The translations under genes were made by a program, and so were the position numbers. The notes beneath the pieces are model-generated. The model made no database searches. It worked only from the letters and a program-made list of their open reading frames with translations, and had not been told where the DNA came from. From IMG/VR virus record IMGVR_UViG_3300032087_002150, positions 62,001-126,000 of that record: 64,000 nt of DNA. One strand, written 5' to 3'. Below, piece by piece: positions 29,637 through 37,958 of the stretch (within the stretch, counting starts at the first letter, position 1; each line of letters begins with the position of its first letter). Source of the DNA: a virus.

Positions 29637-29884
29637 AAGACAGGGAACCTTTCTATCAGATCATAGAACCCACCAATGAGTTCATCGTCAACCCAAACAA
29701 TTGGTAAGGGTTTATCACTAACCCAATATTTTGCGACTTCTTCCGGAGGATTTTTTGCCATTCCAATATCAAACTTTAGAAACTTGTATTCTATTTCTAA
29801 AAGTCTACAGTGCATTTCGCAACGTTTTGACCAAGCACAAATATCCTCACCAAATGGGCCAGTCATGCCAACTATTACAACCAT
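29633..29884 (-). CDS. glutaredoxin-like protein, CxxS type
   Basis: 83 residues from ATG 29884 (TGATG overlap with gp47). A short thioredoxin fold: strand VVIVGMTG, then active-site-like CAWSKRCEMHC, LPIVWVDDELIGGF (cis-Pro and GG motifs of glutaredoxins). The first Cys is in CxxS context, as in monothiol glutaredoxins that bind Fe-S clusters rather than reduce disulfides. Extra Cys nearby could still act. It sits between gp47 and gp46 with overlaps at both ends. Confidence 0.65.
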   Translation of the reverse strand: MVVIVGMTGPFGEDICAWSKRCEMHCRLLEIEYKFLKFDIGMAKNPPEEVAKYWVSDKPLPIVWVDDELIGGFYDLIERFPVL

Positions 29885-30945
29885 CAAGAGATTTCCATAG
29901 TTTGCGCTTCTACCATCAAGTCTGTCATTTCTTTCTTGATACGTTCTTTATCTAAGATAGTTTCAACGTTGTCAACATACTGTGATAGCAAAGTAGATGT
30001 ATCTTCAACTTCAAGTCCTTCGTCGCTTACCGACTCACCAGTAAACTCATTGAAGTCCTCTTGTATTTTAAGATCATAGATATCGCGTTGCTGAATCCTG
30101 TCGATGAATCTCTCGAAAGTAAACCCATCGGTCTTATTAATCACAACAACCTTCACGAACCTCTTGTCCAGTATGGACAAGTCCATCTCGTTGTAATCTT
30201 CCTTCTCATCATCATAGCGAATGCGATGGAAAAGTGTCAGCGGATTACGAACAGGAGTTAGTTCGCGAGTCTCAGTATCAAACACATGAAAGAACTTGTC
30301 ATCATGTGCATCATTCCAAAAGAACTCCATCTGAGAACCAAGGTAATGAATGTTGCCTTGATTAGACTTACAGTGATAATGTCCAGAGAGTACCAACTCA
30401 AACCTGCGTAGATTATCAGTAGACATACCGTGAGTACAAGGCACGCCCCGAAGCATATCAAACCCATTCAACTCAAAGTGACCGCCTACAACATCTGCCT
30501 TACAGTTTACTAGAAACTCATTTATTTCTTCCTCATTGTCTTGGCATATCCAAGGAACCAAAGCAAACTTCAACCCATCATAATCAAGGACAGTTGCTTG
30601 TTGTACAATGTTCACCTCGTTCATGTAATGACCGAGCAGTTCCTTCAATGAGTTGAGTTCGTTGGTATTCTTATAATAGGTGTCATGATTACCAGGAATG
30701 ATGTCCATCGTAATCTTATCTTTACGCAACCTTTCAAGAAACACCTTACGATTACTGTTCAGTGCTTTGAAGTTAATGAACCTTCGGTGTTCGTAATAGT
30801 CACCAAGGTGCACGATATGTTTGATGTCGTTCTCTTCCAGATATGGAAAGAACACTTCGTTATAGAAGCGTTCTTGGTAATCTATAAAAATATCTGAAGA
30901 GTTCCTGATACCACAATGGGTATCGTTTAGTATGGCAAACTTCAA
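29884..30945 (-). CDS. 47: recombination nuclease subunit, Mre11-like (T4 gp47)
   Basis: 353 residues (T4 gp47 is 339). Metallophosphoesterase motifs are in order: LNDTHCG (about 5-11), HLGDYYEHR (about 46-54), PGNHDTYY and later VVGGHFE and LSGHYH. All metal ligands appear present. It forms the nuclease of the gp46-gp47 complex. It starts 2 nt after the gp55 stop. Confidence 0.95.
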   Translation of the reverse strand: MKFAILNDTHCGIRNSSDIFIDYQERFYNEVFFPYLEENDIKHIVHLGDYYEHRRFINFKALNSNRKVFLERLRKDKITMDIIPGNHDTYYKNTNELNSLKELLGHYMNEVNIVQQATVLDYDGLKFALVPWICQDNEEEINEFLVNCKADVVGGHFELNGFDMLRGVPCTHGMSTDNLRRFELVLSGHYHCKSNQGNIHYLGSQMEFFWNDAHDDKFFHVFDTETRELTPVRNPLTLFHRIRYDDEKEDYNEMDLSILDKRFVKVVVINKTDGFTFERFIDRIQQRDIYDLKIQEDFNEFTGESVSDEGLEVEDTSTLLSQYVDNVETILDKERIKKEMTDLMVEAQTMEIS

Positions 30946-30947
30946 AA

Positions 30948-31544
30948 CTATTCCTCTAGGAATTCTGTGAGGTCTGAGTCAACTTGATATGATTTTTTAC
31001 GATTAGCGACCTTGGTCACTTTCTTATACTCATCAACTGCTTTGTCTTTTTCTTTCACGTCATCAATGCGGCGACGAAGATTATCAACAAAGGACTGCAC
31101 TGCTTTTGCTACTTGCGGATCTTCGTCAGGGTCAACCATAAACTCTTCGATGCCTGACTCAGCAAGGAACTTTAGTTTTACGTCTTGTTGTTTCTTTTCT
31201 TTCTTGATACGACGAATGAACGCAAACCAAGAGATCTGAGTAAAGTATCCGAATGCGTTTGGTTTACCCTTTCTAGTTGCTGCTTCAATGTTGTAGTTCC
31301 CCACAGCATTCAAACAGTTTTCAACTGCGTCCATCACCATTTCTTCACGATAGGTGTATCGGACAAAGTTTGATTTATGCGAAAGACCTTCAGCAATTTT
31401 TAGAAAGCAGCGAGCAATGTAATCGGTAACCATCGGATCGGGTTGATTCTTTTCCCTCGCCTCTCTAACGGTCTTTACATAATCTACGACTGCTTGTGAA
31501 AACTCTTTGTTATTCACATAATGTGGACGTTCGCTCGGTTTCAT
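30948..31544 (-). CDS. 55: late promoter sigma factor (T4 gp55)
   Basis: 198 residues (T4 gp55 is 185). YVNNKEFSQAVVDY, IAEGLSHKSNF, YREEMVMDAVENCL and FIRRIKKEKKQ match T4 gp55 regions. gp55 directs RNA polymerase to TATAAATA late promoters, which are present before virion genes here. The C-terminus SDLTEFLEE stands where T4 gp55 has its clamp-binding SLDFLYE, a weaker version of the same motif. It is preceded by a near-perfect sigma70 promoter. Confidence 0.93.
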   Translation of the reverse strand: MKPSERPHYVNNKEFSQAVVDYVKTVREAREKNQPDPMVTDYIARCFLKIAEGLSHKSNFVRYTYREEMVMDAVENCLNAVGNYNIEAATRKGKPNAFGYFTQISWFAFIRRIKKEKKQQDVKLKFLAESGIEEFMVDPDEDPQVAKAVQSFVDNLRRRIDDVKEKDKAVDEYKKVTKVANRKKSYQVDSDLTEFLEE

Positions 31545-31572
31545 AATAACTCCAAAAAATACAACAAATAAT

Positions 31573-31601
31573 ATTGTACTCTAAAATGATTGAAATGTCA
31601 A
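31573..31601 (-). promoter_or_regulatory. sigma70 promoter for gp55-gp47-gp46
   Basis: Minus-strand TTGACA (31601-31596), 17-bp spacer, TACAAT (31578-31573), about 29 nt before gp55. It is the best -35/-10 match I see in the window, at the start of a run of overlapping genes. Confidence 0.85.
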
Positions 31602-31987
31602 TCTTTTGGTTTAAACGTGACTACATTGTTTTCGAGAGGAGTTTTGGGTACTGGTTCGCCGTTACCCAATGCCTCTTGAATAGTCTTACAAGAAGTTAGA
31701 TACTGATCTATGAGAGAATCTGCTGGTGTGCAAAGGCAGACTACTGATATTGGGTTTACTGCGCAATGAGTTTCTAAGTTTTCAGTGTATGCAATAAACG
31801 GTTTCATCACATAATAGTTTCTTCCCTCAATAACTTCAAGGTCGTCATAATCAAGATCATCCAGTTCGTTAACAGTTACCGCATAGTTCAACGTAAAAGA
31901 ATTTTCATCTTGCTCAATCATTTGAGCAATGACGACGTCCCCTGTATTGAGAAGGAATTGCCCGATAGAAGGTCTACTGATATTCAT
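31598..31987 (-). CDS. small Sm/LSM-like protein, 129 aa
   Basis: The N-terminal 60 residues (GQFLLNTGDVVIAQMIEQDENSF... strands with alternating hydrophobics, then an acidic DDLDYDDLE) look like a small Sm-type beta barrel. The C-terminal half has several Cys and a Pro-rich tail. It starts 4 nt inside the UvsW stop. Comparable small proteins occur beside uvsW in marine T4-like phages. The fold call is weak; function unknown. Confidence 0.5.
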   Translation of the reverse strand: MNISRPSIGQFLLNTGDVVIAQMIEQDENSFTLNYAVTVNELDDLDYDDLEVIEGRNYYVMKPFIAYTENLETHCAVNPISVVCLCTPADSLIDQYLTSCKTIQEALGNGEPVPKTPLENNVVTFKPKD

Positions 31988-33447
31988 ATATGCACCTTGT
32001 GTAGTTCAAAGTCAAACTTCTCTCTATTGTAGATCTTGATCCGCTCGCCTGAGTGATTCAAAGTGAAGTTCTTTTTCGACTGCCATTGTAAGTCGTCGCA
32101 GAGATCATAGAGTTTTGTGTCTTGACCATTGTCTGCTTTTCTAAGTCCTCTACCGATTGACTGTAGAACTTTGACTTGTGATTTAGATGGACTTGCAAAA
32201 ATAATGTTATGGAGGTTCCTAATGTTAATACCAGTAGAAAAAGTGCCAAGACTTGCAACGATGATAGCATTTTTTGATCCCTCTACGATTCCCCGTATTG
32301 ATTCTCTATCCGAAACGTCAGTACCGCCATGTACATAGAAAACACTGTCAAACTTTTCTTTTATTAACTTATGGAGCACTTCACCATGCTTCTCAACAAA
32401 CTGAAAGAGAACTAGAGTGTTGCCTGTTTGAGTCAATGCGAGATTGCGTATCAAATTGTTTCTAGGTTCATATCCAACAAGGAAGTCCACTTCTTCCTGA
32501 TAAGTTCTCCCTACATTCATTCTACGCAGTTCTTTCGGATAGTCAAGAACTAATACATCTATTTTTAGTTTAGCGAGAGTGCCCTGATCTTGTAGGTCGC
32601 GAGTGAAGGTCACTCTCTTGGTTGGTCCGAATAATCCCTCAAGCACAAGTTTATTCACCTGAGTTCCGTCGAGCGTTCCTGTTGTACCAAACCTATAATC
32701 TGCCTCGAGGCATTTATTCATCAGGGTTGTTAATGACTTCGCCTTAAATAAGTGACACTCGTCGCCAAACACACAACCGAACTGCTCGAACCATTCTTTG
32801 CCCAAGCGATAGACTGACTGCCAAGTTGTGATGACTACCCTCTTGTCAGTCTTTTTATCTTTGCCTGAGTATATGATATGACATTCCTCAGGAGAGTCGA
32901 ATCCATAGTCCTCAAAGTCCTTGTACATCTGCTCAACCAACGATGTTGTTGGCACGACTATTAGTACCGACTTCTCATGTTGATCAAGATACCAACGCAT
33001 TAGGTTATAGATTATGAACGACTTACCAGAACCTGTCGGTGACAGCAAGAGGCAGCGTTTGCGTTCTATACCGTGTACGATAGCATCATACTGATAGTCG
33101 CGAGGAGCGAAAGGCATTCCCCACATTGCTTGAGAAGCAACTAACTTCTGATGATCCACCTTGTTAGTTGCATTGGGTAGACCGTAGGGACTGTCCTTCA
33201 ACTGTATATGGTAGTGACGATCTGCTGCGAACCTACAAAGTTTCGTATACAATCCAACGTTGAGTTCACAAGTCAGCGAGTTGAACAAACGAATCTTACC
33301 GTCCCACTGTCTGCGCCGCACAGCAGGCATAAACTTAGCACCAGGAACGTTGAATGAAAAATACTCACTCAGCTCGTGCCGAACTCCTGGTTCGCAGAGA
33401 ACTGCCATCATAGAATGGTTCTGCATTTGAAGAGTGAGTGTTGCCAC
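31984..33447 (-). CDS. uvsW: RNA-DNA and DNA helicase UvsW
   Basis: 487 residues with a GTG start at 33447 that overlaps the previous stop (TAGTG). Superfamily 2 motifs: LLSPTGSGKSFIIY (Walker A), FGDECHLF (DECH box), ATSLGT-like VASLGTFSTGIN, and QSIGRGLRK (motif VI). UvsW unwinds R-loops and branched DNA and switches T4 from origin- to recombination-dependent replication. The length is close to T4 UvsW (503). Confidence 0.93.
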   Translation of the reverse strand: MATLTLQMQNHSMMAVLCEPGVRHELSEYFSFNVPGAKFMPAVRRRQWDGKIRLFNSLTCELNVGLYTKLCRFAADRHYHIQLKDSPYGLPNATNKVDHQKLVASQAMWGMPFAPRDYQYDAIVHGIERKRCLLLSPTGSGKSFIIYNLMRWYLDQHEKSVLIVVPTTSLVEQMYKDFEDYGFDSPEECHIIYSGKDKKTDKRVVITTWQSVYRLGKEWFEQFGCVFGDECHLFKAKSLTTLMNKCLEADYRFGTTGTLDGTQVNKLVLEGLFGPTKRVTFTRDLQDQGTLAKLKIDVLVLDYPKELRRMNVGRTYQEEVDFLVGYEPRNNLIRNLALTQTGNTLVLFQFVEKHGEVLHKLIKEKFDSVFYVHGGTDVSDRESIRGIVEGSKNAIIVASLGTFSTGINIRNLHNIIFASPSKSQVKVLQSIGRGLRKADNGQDTKLYDLCDDLQWQSKKNFTLNHSGERIKIYNREKFDFELHKVHI

Positions 33448-33626
33448 TAGATACCGTAGATGTCTTTTCTAAAATCTTCACTTTTACCAAACTGCGCTGC
33501 TGCTTCTTCTTTCGCTTTCGCTAGAACGATAGGCGAGTTTGGCTTACGTTTCGCTCGATAAGAACCATGCGAACTTAACTTTGCTCTCTTTCTAACTTTC
33601 AGACTGACTTTCATCGTCTTCGACAT
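33447..33626 (-). CDS. small basic protein, 59 aa
   Basis: Start ATG 33626 has GGAAG 4 nt upstream and lies inside the 3' end of the gene before it. It begins MSKTMKVSLKVRKRAKLSSH, strongly basic in its first half. It may bind nucleic acid. It is coupled to UvsW by the TAGTG overlap. Confidence 0.55.
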   Translation of the reverse strand: MSKTMKVSLKVRKRAKLSSHGSYRAKRKPNSPIVLAKAKEEAAAQFGKSEDFRKDIYGI

Positions 33627-33972
33627 ATCGCTTCCACACTCCATCTGTTGTCAATTTAAAACATGCTATAAAAAAATCAGGGCGAGTGTTACTCGTCCAT
33701 TCTTCAGGGGCAATCATACTCATAACATCTTGCCCTTTATTATTGTACAGATAATACTTCTTCCCAATGATGGGAGTAACGCCGATAGCAGCATTCTCCA
33801 CACGTGTAGTATCTTGTACCAGTTTCACAAGAGCATCATACTCCTCTTGTAACTTTTCTATCCTGCCTTCTATATATTGGTTTCCCTTCAGTGGGTTGCC
33901 ATGGTCAACGATAGCAGGAAAAGAAGGTGTCGTACCATAAGCGAGCAGAGATTTTTTATCCCCCTGACTCAA
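33592..33972 (-). CDS. DUF2452-like protein
   Basis: 126 residues. LLAYGTTPSFPAI, a coiled segment IEGRIEKLQEEYDALVKLV, then GVTPIIGKKYYLYNNKGQDVMSMIAPEEW match the layout I know for DUF2452 (YG..xxAP.I, coil, F.P.IGK.Y.LY...LS.I.P.EW). The biochemical role of the family is unknown. It overlaps UvsY by 17 nt. Confidence 0.6.
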   Translation of the reverse strand: MSQGDKKSLLAYGTTPSFPAIVDHGNPLKGNQYIEGRIEKLQEEYDALVKLVQDTTRVENAAIGVTPIIGKKYYLYNNKGQDVMSMIAPEEWTSNTRPDFFIACFKLTTDGVWKRYVEDDESQSES

Positions 33973-34396
33973 ACCTTCGTACCTCTATGATATTTCGAAT
34001 GTGTTGATGACGCCACTTTATACCCTCTACCATTTCCTTCAACGCATCAACCATTGCTTTATAGTAAGCAATCTTTTGCTCGCTCTGCTGTATCTCTTTA
34101 TCACTGTCATAATAATAACTGAGATCGCCTTTCATAATCTTCAAACCATCGAAAGGATCATGTTCCCACCCAAGCGAGTTTATTTCTTCTTGAGACAGTT
34201 TTCCGTTATACCAAAGGAACTTATTCTTCAACAACACTTGTTGATTCGATTCCGCTCTCTTCAATAGAAGTTTCGCTTGGGTCAAATAACCCAGATACTT
34301 TGCGTGTAGTTTTGGTGTGTCACGAGAACAATCATCTAACTTATGGGATATCTCACAATCTTGCGACCATTGCGCAAGAATATCATCAAGATTCAT
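33956..34396 (-). CDS. uvsY: recombination mediator UvsY
   Basis: 146 residues (T4 UvsY is 137). Matches across the length: LDDILAQWSQDCEI at the N-terminus, KYLGYLTQAKLLLKRAE, KNKFLWYNGKL and the C-terminal IKWRHQHIRNIIEVRRFESG. UvsY loads UvsX recombinase onto gp32-coated ssDNA. It is the last replication gene before the virion block, as in many T4-like phages. Confidence 0.88.
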   Translation of the reverse strand: MNLDDILAQWSQDCEISHKLDDCSRDTPKLHAKYLGYLTQAKLLLKRAESNQQVLLKNKFLWYNGKLSQEEINSLGWEHDPFDGLKIMKGDLSYYYDSDKEIQQSEQKIAYYKAMVDALKEMVEGIKWRHQHIRNIIEVRRFESGG

Positions 34397-34399
34397 ACT

Positions 34400-34912
34400 T
34401 TACTCTATTTCAAAATAACTAAACCTGAAACTCGCTGGGAAACTGACATACTCAACTCCTTGGTTCTGCGCCTCAAACTGAATGTCGCCGATAGCAACTG
34501 GGATACAGTCTCTATACTTAAACAGTTTGTTTTTATTGTTCGCGCTGTTGAGTGCAGTGATTACTATGTCAGCATATGTTGGTGTAGTGCTACTTGATCC
34601 ACCAAAGTCATTTCTCTTGGCGATCTGTTCATTGTTAACCAACCTTAACATCCAATCATACAACTCAGTGTAGGAGTTTAAATCCTCATCTAACAACACG
34701 TTCATCGTCAGTTCGCCGTACTGCATTTGGTTTCCTGGCATAGGAACACCTGCTATACGTTGGTATGGTGTTTCAGCTGCTGGGTTTGATGCTCCAGGAT
34801 GATTGATAGATTGTACGAAAAACTCAAGATTCGCATAATTCTGACGATCAATGATGACCCGAAACCCAGTCGGTTGAAAAAGGTTGATGTTGGTTGTTAA
34901 ATTGTTGGACAT
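34400..34912 (-). CDS. gp19-like tail-tube-fold virion protein
   Basis: 170 residues from ATG 34912. FQPTGFRVIIDRQNYANLEFFVQSINHPG, then GELTMNVLLDEDLNSYTELYDWM and the C-terminal SFRFSYFEIE follow the pattern of T4 tail-tube family proteins (gp19 and gp54). It is distinct from gp19 at 40992. It may be a tube initiator or another baseplate-tube component. A sigma70-like promoter with a CTAAATAG spacer lies upstream, and there is a terminator before that. Confidence 0.55.
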   Translation of the reverse strand: MSNNLTTNINLFQPTGFRVIIDRQNYANLEFFVQSINHPGASNPAAETPYQRIAGVPMPGNQMQYGELTMNVLLDEDLNSYTELYDWMLRLVNNEQIAKRNDFGGSSSTTPTYADIVITALNSANNKNKLFKYRDCIPVAIGDIQFEAQNQGVEYVSFPASFRFSYFEIE

Positions 34913-34937
34913 GTACACTTTCCCTATTGAAAGGTCT

Positions 34938-34966
34938 ATTCTATACTATTTAGGCATAAAAGTCAA
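34938..34966 (-). promoter_or_regulatory. composite promoter: sigma70 -35/-10 with embedded CTAAATAG
   Basis: Minus-strand TTGACT (34966-34961), 17-bp spacer, TAGAAT (34943-34938). The spacer contains CTAAATAG (34953-34946), the late-type motif. It lies between a terminator and the tail-tube-like gene and could serve both early and late polymerase. Confidence 0.6.
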
Positions 34967-34974
34967 TAGGGTAT

Positions 34975-34997
34975 AAAAAATGCCCCAAAAGGGGCAT
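34975..34997 (-). terminator. rho-independent terminator
   Basis: Minus-strand ATGCCCC-TTTT-GGGGCAT followed by TTTTT, 20 nt after the secreted-protein gene. Confidence 0.85.
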
Positions 34998-35016
34998 TCT
35001 CTCTCAAGATAAAAGT

Positions 35017-35412
35017 TTATCCTGCTGGACATACTGATGCGTCGTCAGATGCATCAAACTTCTCGTCACCGCAACCATAAGTACGGTCGTTGTTCGTGTC
35101 ACAAGCACGTTCCCATGCCTGATCAGCAAACGAGTAACCAAACTCATAGAGCACATGTGCTTTACACCACTCGTGCGAACCAACAGGGTTGGGGTTAGGA
35201 GTTGGTTCTGGGCGATCTACCTTCTCAGTTGGCCACTGCTTTTTAAACTGCACTGACTTTGAGTATGGGTGATAAGACCAAAGGTTTGGTTGCTTAGAAA
35301 CGAAAATGTATTCGTCGTCAGCAACAGTGTAGACATCACCGTTATCATAAGTGATGGTATGAGCGTGTGCCAAGATGGGCAGGCACAATAAGAAAAGAAT
35401 AATATTTTTCAT
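35017..35412 (-). CDS. secreted protein with signal peptide, 131 aa
   Basis: ATG 35412 (GGAG upstream) gives MKNIILFLLCLPILAHAHT, a signal peptide cleaved near AHA. The mature part has an N-terminal beta segment (TITYDNGDVYTV), a Pro-rich linker (RPEPTPNPNP) and a C-terminal region with four Cys, including a Cys-x-Cys-like pair around YGCGDE. It is exported to the periplasm or beyond. It lies alone between two strong terminators just downstream of the major capsid gene. Function unknown. Confidence 0.7.
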   Translation of the reverse strand: MKNIILFLLCLPILAHAHTITYDNGDVYTVADDEYIFVSKQPNLWSYHPYSKSVQFKKQWPTEKVDRPEPTPNPNPVGSHEWCKAHVLYEFGYSFADQAWERACDTNNDRTYGCGDEKFDASDDASVCPAG

Positions 35413-35475
35413 ATCATCTCCAAGTTTGTTTCGAAACAAAATGCAACCTCATGTTGCAGTATTACTTATACAAAT

Positions 35476-35499
35476 AAAAAAGGGGGACCGAAGTCCCCC
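35476..35499 (-). terminator. rho-independent terminator after major capsid gene
   Basis: Minus-strand GGGGGAC-TTCG-GTCCCCC followed by TTTTTT. The UUCG-type loop and T-run are classical. It ends the gp22-gp23 transcript. Confidence 0.9.
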
Positions 35500-35544
35500 C
35501 ACACAAATACCGATTTTTATTATTATTGTTCGGTATACCGTATC

Positions 35545-36885
35545 TTAGGCAGAAACCATCAGGTTGTCTACACGGAAGATGCGGTAGTATTGGTTGGTCT
35601 TAGCAGAAGCGAGACCATCAGCAGGTGAGTTACCTACGAATGGGTTAGACGCCATGCCATAACGAGTCTTAAACCCGATACGTGGCTGGAAGTCGTTCTC
35701 GCCGACAGCGCGAACCATCTGGAGTGGTACATATGGGCAGTAGAATACACCTGCGTCATATGGGTTAGTGCCCTTGTAACCAACAGTTACATAGTCAGCA
35801 ACCGCATATGGGTCGATGTAGATGCGCATACGACCGTTCAGAACACCAGCAAAAGTGTTACCAGTGTCGTCAACTTCCAGAGAAGTGCTCAGAGCAGGAG
35901 CGTAGTCAAGCATACCAGAAGCAGCGAGAGCAGTAGCAACATCAGAAGATACGATTGCTACGTTACCCTTACCACGACGAGTTTCTTTAGCGATAGTGTT
36001 CGCTTCACGATCCAGTTGAACCAGCAGACCCTTGAACTTCTCAACAGACCAACGACCATCAGCGTCCGTAGACAGGTCGAAGATACCGTTGGTAGCAGTG
36101 TTAGCAGTCAGTGCACCAGTCTTCGCTTGGCTGTTGATAGTACGGATAACTTCGCGGTTGATTTCAGCAAGGATTTCTACTGAAAGGATGTTAGCGAGTT
36201 CCGCTTCAGCGTCAAGACCGTGGATTGCTTTCAGGTCTTGAGCGAGTTCGATGGTGTACTCTGCCTTCAGCGCACGTGACTTAGCAGTTACAGTCGCCTT
36301 CTCGATGGTGAAACCCATCTCGTTGAAGTCAGAAACACCGCCAGTGCCGAGTGCTTCAGCGTCAGCAGTTGGCATACCGCCACCAATGCTTGGACCAGAG
36401 CGGTCGTCATTGATAGTGCTGTCGCCGTTTGAGTCAGTTACACCGTCAAGACCAGAAGGACCAGCAGTGTGAGTCGTAGAAGAGTCACCAGAGTATGGTA
36501 CAACTGCTTCGTTGAACAATGCTTCTTGATCTACAGTAGTGCCAGAAGCTGCTGACTTGTAGCGAGACTTCATAGCGAAGATCAGACCAGTAGGACCAGA
36601 CATTGGTTGAACACCACATACGTCGTATGCCATCAGGTTAGGCATAGCGCGACGAACGAGCGAGATCAATACTGGGTTCCAGTTGTCAGCACTTGAAGTA
36701 TTGTTAGCAGCAGCAGCTTCGTTCAAGAAAGATGACTGAGCACCTTCAGCGCGCATTGCTGCTTCTTGGTTTTCAAGAATAGCAGCAGTTACTTTGCGAC
36801 GATAAGCATCTTTGATGTCGCCTGCTGATTCTTCGTTAAGTACTGGTGCCCACTTCTGCACCAGTGATTCGTAGTTCAAATCCAT
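35545..36885 (-). CDS. 23: major capsid protein (T4 gp23)
   Basis: 446 residues (T4 gp23 is 521). LVQKWAPVLNEE at the N-terminus, RRAMPNLMAYDVCGVQPMSGPTG, AKSRALKAEYTIELAQDLKAIHGLDAE and the C-terminal RVDNLMV are the family blocks. A likely gp21 cleavage site is SFLNE|AAAA after Glu56, fitting the (L/I)xE rule. It forms the hexamers of the prolate head. The terminator downstream and gp22 upstream are as in T4. Confidence 0.96.
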   Translation of the reverse strand: MDLNYESLVQKWAPVLNEESAGDIKDAYRRKVTAAILENQEAAMRAEGAQSSFLNEAAAANNTSSADNWNPVLISLVRRAMPNLMAYDVCGVQPMSGPTGLIFAMKSRYKSAASGTTVDQEALFNEAVVPYSGDSSTTHTAGPSGLDGVTDSNGDSTINDDRSGPSIGGGMPTADAEALGTGGVSDFNEMGFTIEKATVTAKSRALKAEYTIELAQDLKAIHGLDAEAELANILSVEILAEINREVIRTINSQAKTGALTANTATNGIFDLSTDADGRWSVEKFKGLLVQLDREANTIAKETRRGKGNVAIVSSDVATALAASGMLDYAPALSTSLEVDDTGNTFAGVLNGRMRIYIDPYAVADYVTVGYKGTNPYDAGVFYCPYVPLQMVRAVGENDFQPRIGFKTRYGMASNPFVGNSPADGLASAKTNQYYRIFRVDNLMVSA

Positions 36886-36913
36886 TTTTATTTCTCCTTA
36901 TGGGTAATATGGA

Positions 36914-37945
36914 TTAAGATCGATTGATTTTTCGCATGGCGTTGAGGTAAGATTCCATTGAAGGAGCAACTTCTTCAGAAACAACGTCGCCGTCAGTTTC
37001 TTCGACAATCTCTTCTTCGGTTTCTACCGTCGCCTTAGCAAAGAATGACTCTTTGATAGTAGCAACTTTGGACGCAAACTGTTCAGCGTCATCAAAGTCA
37101 ACACCTTCTACCAGAGAGTAGAACTTCTCTTTCTGAGTATCAGCGAGTTCAGATGCTGCTTCGGCAACGATTGCTGCACGCTTCAGACCTTCAACTTCTT
37201 CACTCAGAGAAATCGCATCAGCAGTGGTCTTGTTGAGAGCTTCTTCGAGTTCTTCAACTTGATCTGCCAAATCGTCAACGAGGTCAACCTTGGATTCTGG
37301 CACGTCGATGTAAGACTCAGTGAAGAGGTTCTTCAACCCTTCCATGAAGTTCTCAGCAATCTCAGCACGCAGACCAGTTTGGATAGCGACTTTGTTGTCT
37401 TCCATCCACTGCTCAACCACGTAGTTCAGGTAGGAATCAACCTTTTCAACCAACTCAGTCTTCTGCGCAGCAGTTTCCTCAGCGAGTTTTTCTTCGTAGG
37501 ATGATTCGATTCGCTCTACTTCTTCAGAGAGCTTTGATTTCAATGCTGCTTCAAAGATTACAGCAGTTTTTGCCTTAAACTCATCGCTGAGAGTGGCTTC
37601 AGACTCGACTAATGCTGCGAGTTCTTCAGAGTGAGTATCTGCTTCCGCAACTACTTCTTCCTCTTCCAACTCGACTTCTTCGCCCATCATCTTACCGTAT
37701 GCTGCTTGAAGGTCAACCTTCTTCATAGCATTCAACTTACCGTACATAGCATTAATCATACCTGCTTTGGTCTTTGGCATTGGTTCGCTGTTGCTCTTGT
37801 CACCCGTACGAGCAGGTGCTTTATCAGTTGCGTCTGCTGCCTTATCGACAGATGCTACTGATTGTGCTTCAGCGTTTTTCATATCATGCCCTTTTGCTTC
37901 CGCAACTTCCTGCTCATCGCGGAGTTCAATGTTTTGATCTTCCAT
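36914..37945 (-). CDS. 22: prohead core scaffolding protein (T4 gp22)
   Basis: 343 residues, highly acidic and helical with long coiled-coil stretches, as expected for a core scaffold removed by gp21. The C-terminus ends SYLNAMRKINRS. The position between gp21 and gp23 fixes the assignment, since sequence conservation in gp22 is low. AAGGAG precedes ATG 37945. Confidence 0.82.
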   Translation of the reverse strand: MEDQNIELRDEQEVAEAKGHDMKNAEAQSVASVDKAADATDKAPARTGDKSNSEPMPKTKAGMINAMYGKLNAMKKVDLQAAYGKMMGEEVELEEEEVVAEADTHSEELAALVESEATLSDEFKAKTAVIFEAALKSKLSEEVERIESSYEEKLAEETAAQKTELVEKVDSYLNYVVEQWMEDNKVAIQTGLRAEIAENFMEGLKNLFTESYIDVPESKVDLVDDLADQVEELEEALNKTTADAISLSEEVEGLKRAAIVAEAASELADTQKEKFYSLVEGVDFDDAEQFASKVATIKESFFAKATVETEEEIVEETDGDVVSEEVAPSMESYLNAMRKINRS

Positions 37946-37958
37946 TGTGTTCTCCTTA

